Of a DNA stretch of 18,231 nucleotides, positions 13,267 through 18,231 are shown piece after piece. Source of the stretch: an uncultured Bacteroidota bacterium (GTDB taxonomy: Bacteria > Bacteroidota > Bacteroidia > 2-12-FULL-35-15). The DNA is taken from contig CAISYK010000052.1 of assembly GCA_903889605.1 (NCBI GenBank), forward strand, positions 1-18,231, written 5' to 3'. How positions within the stretch are numbered: position 1 is the first letter of the stretch; each line of letters opens with the position of its first letter. Below the pieces are notes generated by a model, which saw only the letters and a program-made list of their open reading frames with translations, did no database searches and was not told the DNA's origin. A program made the position numbers and the translations under genes.

Positions 13267-15873
13267 TTAAAACTTTATGATCGTCCTTAGGTTCAGTTGC
13301 CGCTGGGTTAAATAATTAGGTACAGCATATTGACGATTTGTCACATCTTCAACCCATATATAGGAAACGGTATTATTGGTTCCCAAAAGATTAAAAACTT
13401 CTAAACTTACCCATACTGATTTTAAATAATTGATAAGGTTTTTAGATTTAACTTTTCTGTCTTCACGCAATGCCTGATAAGAAAAACCTATGTCTACCCT
13501 TCGGTAAGGCGGCATCCGCAATATTTGTTTGTAACGCGGCGAGTTTGGAGGACCAAAAGGCACGCCGCTTCCAAACAATAAATTGAGATGCATTTTTAAA
13601 TCAGGAGCCCCAGGCATTTTATCCTGAAAAAATAAACCAAAATTAACCCGCTGGTCGGTAGGGCGCGGAATATAACCTGGTTCATGACGAATACTGTCTG
13701 TTGCTATGTTATTGAAGGTATAACCAGGAACAATCTTTTGGCCATCGCTGTTATAATAATCATAATAAAAGTCATCTTTTATATCTTCTTGTGTCTGCAT
13801 TACTGACATTGAAGCCCATGATTCCAGCCCGCTTACAAATTCACCATTCACTTTTAAATCAATTCCGGTAGCGTATCCGCGGGCATTATTTTTAGCAGAA
13901 TAGCGTATTCGGACATTATCAACTTCATAAGGAATTAAATTATCTAAATATTTATAATACGCCTCAGCTACAAATTTGAAAGGACGTTTCCAGGATTTAA
14001 AATTATAATCGCTTGTTAACACAAAGTGGATTGACGTTTGCGCCTTTATGTTATAATTAATTGCTCCATTATAGTCACGCAGCTCCCTGTAAAATGGCGG
14101 CTGGTAATAATATCCTGTTGAGAACTTAAACAAAAAATCCTTTTTCCAGCTGGGTTTTAAACCAATTGTAGCACGGGGGCCAACCAATGCCTGATGATTC
14201 AAATCCCAATAATTAGCACGAATCCCGCCTATGAGCGAAACAAGCGACGAGTCTTTCATTTCTTTCTTCCACACTCCTTGTACAAATCCTGAAACGCAGT
14301 TAGATGAAATATTTATTTTTTGTTTGACAACATCCTGCAGAATAATTTGCTGCGGATCAGTGATTGGTATTGAAAAGCCTGCACTATCAATATATTTCCA
14401 TTCGCTTAATTTATCGCTGATTATTTCATTTGAATACTTAGCTCCCCATAATAATTGCTTGGTTCCGGCTGTATATGTTCCTTTGTGTTCAGCACTGAAT
14501 ACATAGGCAGTTAGATTTGTTCGTGCGTGATTTAAAAAAGTTCCTACCCCTCTGTTTGCAACTACATCACCAAAAGTGGGCTTCCCGAAATCTGTTTCGA
14601 GTTCATCAATATAATATTGTCCTTGTATATCAAAGGTTTCACTTTCTTTACTTTTGAATGCGGATCCGATAAATTTCAAATTCAATTTGTCATTATGGTC
14701 GTGATAAATAGTTGACAGAGCCCCCATCATTGTAGTAAACTTATCTATCTCCTGCCCGTCAAAATAAATTTTCAAACGCAGTGCCTGATTAAGTGTGCCG
14801 AAATCTGTTTCGCGGTTTTCAGGAATAATCTGGTATTTGTTAGTTGCATAATTACCTAAAAAATCAAGTTCCCATTCTGGGGTAATATCGTATGTAATAT
14901 AGGATTGCACATCACCAAAAAATGGTTTGTAATTACCCTTTGTATCTAATCCGCCTAATAAATATTTATTGGTTTTATACCGCGCCCCGATTAACCATGT
15001 TAATTGGTGATTTTTTGTACTGCCTTCTAAATGAAGATTGGTTCCAAGCAAACTTCCGGAAACCGTTCCGGCAAATTTTCGAGGCCTGCGGTATTGAACA
15101 TCCAATACAGATGACATTTTATCGCCATATTTTGCTTCAAATCCGCCTGCAGAAAATAATACGGATGAAACTAAATCCGGATTTACAAAGCTCAATCCTT
15201 CCTGCTGACCAGACCTTACAAGAAACGGGCGGTATACTTCAATACCATTTACGTAAACAAGATTTTCATCAAAATTACCGCCTCTAACTGAGTATGAAGA
15301 GCTTAATTCATTTCTGCTTGACACGCCCGGCAATGTAAATAAAATAGCATTAAAATCCTGGCTGGCAGTTGGGATATGAGTAATATGCAGAGGATCTAGC
15401 CGGGTAACTTCCGTGAAACGGCTCCCATCACTCACTACCACTTCTTTAATCAGATTTTTGAATGTAAGGGTTTTATTAAATTCCAGTTTTTCACCTGGCG
15501 TGAGTTTAACCGTGCGTTGTTCCTGTTTGTAACTTAGGCTGTAAAAAACTATTATTACCTCCTGACCAGCCGGTATAGTATATCTATACTCACCTTTTTC
15601 ATTGGTATATACAGGAGATTGCGGTGAACCTAAAATTGAAATGCTGATATCCTGAATCGGCTCTTTTTCACTGTTAATTATTCTGCCGTAAATTGATGCA
15701 GTATCTTGGGCAAGTGCAGCAAACGATGAAAGAAATAAAAATAAGCCAACCACGACCCTCGCTACGATAGAGAGAGATAATGCATAAGTCCCGCAACAAA
15801 TGGTTTGTGCGAATGCAGGTTCCTTTACCTTGGAGAGGTTGGAAGGTGAGTTAATCTTTCTTTTTAAAATCAC
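13267..15873 (-). CDS. TonB-dependent outer-membrane receptor with carboxypeptidase-regulatory-like domain
   Basis: An 868-residue TonB-dependent receptor. A carboxypeptidase-regulatory-like domain (about 59-137: SIYGRIINSEKEPIQDISI, NEKGEYRYTIPAG) is followed by a plug domain (about 165-275: PTASQDFNAILFTLPGVSS, YSVRGGNFDENLVYVNGIE) and a beta-barrel that ends in Phe (QRQLNLRTIIKF), the usual barrel-assembly signal. It would import an unidentified substrate using TonB energy; no SusD-like partner is present. The start is odd. No in-frame ATG precedes the signal-peptide core, so the best start is GTG at 15871-15873, inside the upstream gene (23-bp overlap, probable translational coupling). 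A GTG at 15753 is an alternative. Residues about 7-43 are encoded by a repeat-like segment placed between MILKRK and LFLFLSSFAALAQ, which gives an unusually long signal-peptide N-region. Confidence 0.93.
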   Translation of the reverse strand: MILKRKINSPSNLSKVKEPAFAQTICCGTYALSLSIVARVVVGLFLFLSSFAALAQDTASIYGRIINSEKEPIQDISISILGSPQSPVYTNEKGEYRYTIPAGQEVIIVFYSLSYKQEQRTVKLTPGEKLEFNKTLTFKNLIKEVVVSDGSRFTEVTRLDPLHITHIPTASQDFNAILFTLPGVSSRNELSSSYSVRGGNFDENLVYVNGIEVYRPFLVRSGQQEGLSFVNPDLVSSVLFSAGGFEAKYGDKMSSVLDVQYRRPRKFAGTVSGSLLGTNLHLEGSTKNHQLTWLIGARYKTNKYLLGGLDTKGNYKPFFGDVQSYITYDITPEWELDFLGNYATNKYQIIPENRETDFGTLNQALRLKIYFDGQEIDKFTTMMGALSTIYHDHNDKLNLKFIGSAFKSKESETFDIQGQYYIDELETDFGKPTFGDVVANRGVGTFLNHARTNLTAYVFSAEHKGTYTAGTKQLLWGAKYSNEIISDKLSEWKYIDSAGFSIPITDPQQIILQDVVKQKINISSNCVSGFVQGVWKKEMKDSSLVSLIGGIRANYWDLNHQALVGPRATIGLKPSWKKDFLFKFSTGYYYQPPFYRELRDYNGAINYNIKAQTSIHFVLTSDYNFKSWKRPFKFVAEAYYKYLDNLIPYEVDNVRIRYSAKNNARGYATGIDLKVNGEFVSGLESWASMSVMQTQEDIKDDFYYDYYNSDGQKIVPGYTFNNIATDSIRHEPGYIPRPTDQRVNFGLFFQDKMPGAPDLKMHLNLLFGSGVPFGPPNSPRYKQILRMPPYRRVDIGFSYQALREDRKVKSKNLINYLKSVWVSLEVFNLLGTNNTVSYIWVEDVTNRQYAVPNYLTQRQLNLRTIIKF
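15745..15855. repeat. Degenerate palindromic repeat inside the receptor's signal-peptide region
   Basis: On the minus strand this segment begins ACTCACCTTCCAACCTCTCC and ends GCGAGGGTCGTGGTTGGC. The two ends resemble the CTCACCCCCAACCCTCTCC and GGAGAGGGTCGGGGTGAG ends of the two-hairpin repeats scattered in many Bacteroidota and other environmental genomes (from memory). A bulged stem, GCACAAA/TTTGTTGC, lies between. Cut out, it joins MILKRK to LFLFLSSFAALAQ, a normal signal peptide. Boundaries are approximate to a few bases; as drawn it is 37 codons, preserving the frame. Confidence 0.6.
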
Positions 15874-16513
15874 CGTTTTTCCAAGCTTGGATAAATTTTG
15901 CCCATGCTATTGGGTTCAGCAAATTGTTAGGAGGATATTGACCTGCATAATAAAGTTTGCTTTGGTACTCTTGTGAACTGAATTTATAGTTAAGGCTTGC
16001 ATCCATCGCCATACCAACCATTTTATCTTTAAGATCGGAACGATCCATATTTTTTGATGCTCGGGCTAAATCATTATCGGGTAAATTAAGATTTAAAAAG
16101 GCCTGTTTAAATTGTTCTTTCGAAGGCCATGGGTATACTTCTGTGACTTTTAAATAGATAGTATCTTTCCTTAATACTTGTATTAATGAATAAGTATTTG
16201 AAGATAATGTATCAGGAATAATATATTGGGCGGAACTGAAACCGATTGCGGAAAATTCAATTGTGTCGCTTTTTTTTGCAACAAATGAAAAATATCCATA
16301 ATAATCACTAATAGTACCGCGGTGAGTGTTTTTTACAATGACACTTGTGTATGGTACAGGATGCAGATTTTCCCCTTCGACTACTACTCCTGAAAACTGG
16401 ATTAAATCGTATCCCTTCGCTCCGGGCTCCTGCCATGCCAGCCTTTGTTGGGCACTTACTGCAGATCCTGTAAGTGTAAATAAAGCCATAAATAAGTATA
16501 ATTTCTTCAACAT
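15851..16513 (-). CDS. Exported carboxypeptidase-regulatory-like domain protein, partner of the TonB receptor
   Basis: A 220-residue exported protein. The signal peptide (MLKKLYLFMALFTLTGSAVSAQ) is followed by a carboxypeptidase-regulatory-like beta-sandwich (about 40-115), seen in FSGVVVEGENLHPVPYTSVIVK, TISDYYGYFSFVAKKSDTIEFSAIGF and the closing IQVLRKDTIYLKVTEVYPWPS. The C-terminal half (about 120-220) is helical and charged, with DLKDKMVGMAMDASLNYKF and NLLNPIAWAKFIQAW, and has no known catalytic motif. It is cytoplasm-distal, probably periplasmic or attached to the outer membrane. It overlaps the start of the TonB-dependent receptor gene by 23 bp, so the two are likely translated together and may function as a unit. 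Its stop codon sits at the edge of the repeat found in the receptor gene, so its last residues may have been altered by that insertion. Start is ATG at 16511-16513. Confidence 0.88.
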   Translation of the reverse strand: MLKKLYLFMALFTLTGSAVSAQQRLAWQEPGAKGYDLIQFSGVVVEGENLHPVPYTSVIVKNTHRGTISDYYGYFSFVAKKSDTIEFSAIGFSSAQYIIPDTLSSNTYSLIQVLRKDTIYLKVTEVYPWPSKEQFKQAFLNLNLPDNDLARASKNMDRSDLKDKMVGMAMDASLNYKFSSQEYQSKLYYAGQYPPNNLLNPIAWAKFIQAWKNGDFKKKD

Positions 16514-16545
16514 AAGTTTATCAATTTAATAGTTTAATAATATAA

Positions 16546-16603
16546 AAATTTGAAAATTTGGGAACGTAAAATATTTAGTTTCAAATAAGCAAATTTCAAA
16601 TTT
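16546..16603. repeat. AT-rich inverted repeat (AAATTTGAAAATTTG) in a divergent intergenic region
   Basis: AAATTTGAAAATTTG (16546-16560) is matched, apart from one extra A, by the reverse complement of CAAATTTCAAATTT (16590-16603). It lies between the start of the minus-strand regulatory-domain gene and its candidate promoter. It shares AATTTGAAAATTT with the repeat at 13182. Confidence 0.45.
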
Positions 16604-16615
16604 ATTAATAGGTCT

Positions 16616-16649
16616 CAAAAATACATATTTATTGACGTGTTCACTGCAA
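16616..16649 (-). promoter_or_regulatory. Candidate promoter (TTG-N23-TATTTTTG) for the regulatory-domain/receptor pair
   Basis: On the minus strand TTG (16647-16649) is followed after 23 bp by TATTTTTG (16616-16623), an exact TAnnTTTG. The spacing is at the long end of that described for flavobacterial promoters. It would give a leader of about 95 nt that includes the AT-rich inverted repeat. A second exact -7 match, TAAATTTG at 16597-16604, is an alternative. Confidence 0.4.
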
Positions 16650-16695
16650 GAAGCCAAATAACTTTATAAATGCAAAAATATTGCCTGAAATTTCT

Positions 16696-16703
16696 TATAT
16701 TCG
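16696..16703 (+). promoter_or_regulatory. Candidate -7 element (TATATTCG) for the T9SS-exported protein gene
   Basis: TATATTCG ends 20 bp before the ATG at 16724, the same geometry and the same octamer as at 9836-9843. No -33 TTTG is found at the standard distance. Confidence 0.4.
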
Positions 16704-16723
16704 CTAAACATAATTAATTTACC

Positions 16724-17833
16724 ATGAAAAAAAACATAGTTTTTATTGTTGGTATATTTATTTCAGCATTATTAAGCGCACAAATTACTATTACATCTTC
16801 TGATATGCCGGATGAAAATGATTCCATATTAGTTAGTGTAAATAGTACTATAGGAGCCGCTGACCCTTCACTTACAGGGGTAAATTACAATTGGGGTTTT
16901 TCATCTTTAACTCCTGCCACTCAGCAGTATGAGAGGTTTGATGCCCCAAGTAATTTCACTTCACCATTTAATTTTTTCTTTAATCCGGGTAATACATCTT
17001 ATGGCAGGGATAATTATGAATTTGCTTCACTTTCATTGCCGGGCGGAACACAAATTTCAGCAGCGTACGATTTTTTTAAAGAAACTTCATCACAGTTTAA
17101 ACAGATCGGAGCAGGTTATACAGTCAACGGAATACCAATCCCATTTTTTTATTCTAAGGTTGATATTATCTACGAGTTTCCTATGGATTATTTAAATTCC
17201 GACTCCTGCGATTATAAATATGGGTTGAACATACCGGGAATGGGATATTATGGACAAACAGGACATCGTTCAAATCTTATTGATGGTTGGGGAACATTAA
17301 CCACACCTTTTGGGATATTTCAAACATTAAGGGTAAGATCAACCATTAAAGCTGTTGATACAATTTATTATAGTTCCTTTGGTATGGGAACTAAGATTTC
17401 ACGGCCGTTAAAATATGAATTTAAATGGCTGGCAGCAGGAATGAAAATCCCTGTTTTGAAAATCGACGCAAATGATATCGGAGGCCTTCTGAATGTGTCT
17501 GCTGTCCGTTATATCGACAGCATGCGCACTGAAGTTCCGCAGGTTGGTATTGTTGAAAATGGTGCAATTAATCCAGAGCTTTCTGTTTTTCCAAATCCAT
17601 GTGTTAATGAGATAAAGCTGAAGTATAATTTAAAAGAATCAACGCATGTTAAAATAATTATCAGCAATGTAATTGGGGAAACTGCCGCTGAAGTTGCTGA
17701 TGAAATACAAATTGCTGGAACCCACCAAAAATCAATCATAATAGCTGATATACGCTTAACTCCCGGAGTTTATTTCCTGAATTTCCAAACGGATAATTAT
17801 GAAGAAATTCGGAAAATAATTGTGACTCGCTAA
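16724..17833 (+). CDS. T9SS type A sorting domain-containing protein of unknown function
   Basis: A 369-residue exported protein. The signal peptide (MKKNIVFIVGIFISALLSAQ) is followed by a mature region of about 265 residues that I cannot assign to an enzyme family. It is rich in aromatic, Ser and Gly residues and contains LIDGWGTLTTPFGIFQTLRVRS (about 184-205), a motif I associate with secreted Bacteroidota proteins of unknown role. Residues about 286-369 are a T9SS type A C-terminal sorting domain (LSVFPNPCVNEIKLKYNL, HVKIIISNVIGE, TPGVYFLNFQTDN, RKIIVTR). It is therefore expected to cross the outer membrane by T9SS and be attached to the surface or released. It is divergent from the regulatory-domain/receptor pair with a 210-bp gap, and nothing suggests a shared function. 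Confidence 0.92.
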   Translation: MKKNIVFIVGIFISALLSAQITITSSDMPDENDSILVSVNSTIGAADPSLTGVNYNWGFSSLTPATQQYERFDAPSNFTSPFNFFFNPGNTSYGRDNYEFASLSLPGGTQISAAYDFFKETSSQFKQIGAGYTVNGIPIPFFYSKVDIIYEFPMDYLNSDSCDYKYGLNIPGMGYYGQTGHRSNLIDGWGTLTTPFGIFQTLRVRSTIKAVDTIYYSSFGMGTKISRPLKYEFKWLAAGMKIPVLKIDANDIGGLLNVSAVRYIDSMRTEVPQVGIVENGAINPELSVFPNPCVNEIKLKYNLKESTHVKIIISNVIGETAAEVADEIQIAGTHQKSIIIADIRLTPGVYFLNFQTDNYEEIRKIIVTR

Positions 17834-17985
17834 TTCATTTTGTTACTATTTAAAAAATCTTGAACTGGCTCATCTTTATATGTCCGTTACTTTGTTCATG
17901 CATCTATGATAAGTAAATGCCAACAATATAATAAGACGGCAAAAACATTTGTTATTTTATATTTAAACTCAATTCTTGAAATTAC

Positions 17986-18215
17986 CTCACTTGAAATTTC
18001 ACATTATTTCCCGTTGCCATATTAAAATACCTCCTATATTTTAATAACTTTTAACAACTTTGGTTTTTCATCAAGAAAACACTGTATCTCCGTTTGTTTT
18101 AAGGGTTTTTGCGGTTGAAATTTATTATTTGTTCCGCACTTTTAGTTTTTTAAAATCGTAAATTCAACTTATAAATGCAACCCTTGGCAGGGAAAATAAT
18201 TTTTTTTCAAGTGAG
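17986..18215. repeat. Pair of inverted ~30-bp similar segments
   Basis: The reverse complement of 17986-18017 reads GGCAACGGGAAATAAT, then TTTCAAGTGAG. The plus strand at 18186-18215 reads GGCAGGGAAAATAAT, then TTTCAAGTGAG. They match over most of their length, with a 2-nt gap and a variable T-rich middle. Both can be read just after an ATG in the same relative frame, ending in FQVR. Confidence 0.5.
18020..18046 (-). repeat. Perfect 10-bp hairpin with a Shine-Dalgarno-like loop
   Basis: TATTAAAATA (18020-18029) and TATTTTAATA (18037-18046) are exact inverted copies. The 7-nt loop reads TAGGAGG on the minus strand, a strong ribosome-binding sequence 9 nt before an ATG (18018-18020). That ATG opens only 12 codons before TAA at 17982. 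Either this is a chance hairpin or a remnant of a gene start. Confidence 0.5.
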
Positions 18216-18231
18216 AGATGGAGATTCCATC
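18175..18231 (+). CDS. Possible 5' end of a gene running off the window
   Basis: ATG at 18175 is followed by 18 further open codons to the window edge (MQPLAGKIIFFQVRDGDS). This is too short to assign. Support is weak: the FQVR segment also occurs in the inverted similar segment at 17986-18017, and the region upstream is AT-rich, with a poor -7-like TAAAATCG at 18151-18158. An ATG at 18219 in another frame is an alternative. Confidence 0.25.
   Translation, partial: MQPLAGKIIFFQVRDGDSI

Larger units (their letters stand above)
17834..18231. other. Right-end region, mostly non-coding
   Basis: These 398 bp are AT-rich. They hold a perfect 10-bp hairpin with a CCTCCTA loop (18020-18046), two inverted similar ~30-bp segments (17986-18017 and 18186-18215), and a frame open to the window edge from ATG at 18175. 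I see no RNA gene and no clear terminator after 17833. Confidence 0.6.

Noticed and set aside
1..18231. Defence system, biosynthetic cluster, CRISPR array, prophage or riboswitch
   Set aside because: I looked for direct-repeat arrays, integrases, toxin-antitoxin-like small gene pairs and structured leaders and found none. The gene content is housekeeping plus secreted and outer-membrane proteins.

Overview
The window is 18.2 kb of low-GC, gene-dense chromosome from a member of the Bacteroidota. Lineage evidence: two secreted proteins end in type IX secretion system (T9SS) type A sorting domains; a TonB-dependent receptor carries an N-terminal carboxypeptidase-regulatory-like domain; several genes are preceded by TAnnTTTG/TAnnTTCG-like -7 elements; and purine-rich Shine-Dalgarno sequences are nearly absent. 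There are no tRNA or rRNA genes, CRISPR arrays, phage genes or transposases. Most of the region is ordinary housekeeping, and I found no convincing new multi-gene system.

Layout. 1-816 (-): 5' part of a secreted TolB/PD40 beta-propeller protein, cut by the window edge. 901-1614 (-): polyprenol-phosphate mannosyltransferase-like GT2 enzyme with a GTG start. 1910-4015 (+): secreted M43 metalloprotease with PKD and T9SS domains. 4136-6028 (-): acetyl-CoA synthetase (acs). 6342-7628 (-): acetyl-CoA hydrolase/CoA-transferase. 7800-9476 (-): ABC-F ATPase EttA. 9867-10508 (+): O-methyltransferase. 10560-11576 (+): low-specificity threonine aldolase. 11842-12330 (+): hypoxanthine/uracil-DNA glycosylase family. 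12371-13150 (-): PaaG-like enoyl-CoA hydratase/isomerase. 13267-15873 (-) and 15851-16513 (-): TonB-dependent receptor and its upstream partner, overlapping by 23 bp. 16724-17833 (+): T9SS-exported protein of unknown function. The last 400 bp are mostly non-coding and may hold the start of a further gene.

How the genes work together. acs and the CoA-transferase are two routes for activating acetate and exchanging CoA, lie on the same strand, and are separated by 313 bp. The PaaG-like enzyme also handles acyl-CoA. The regulatory-domain protein and the receptor look like one translationally coupled outer-membrane unit. The two T9SS cargo proteins and the PD40 protein are exported.

The most interesting signal is structural. 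A degenerate copy of what looks like a dispersed palindromic repeat (about 110 bp, near 15745-15855) sits in frame inside the signal-peptide region of the TonB-dependent receptor. If it is removed, the reading frame gives a normal signal peptide. Two other GC-richer inverted repeats, of different sequence, lie between genes (4039-4112 and 11694-11759). The far right end contains two inverted, similar ~30-bp segments, one with a Shine-Dalgarno-like sequence in a hairpin loop.
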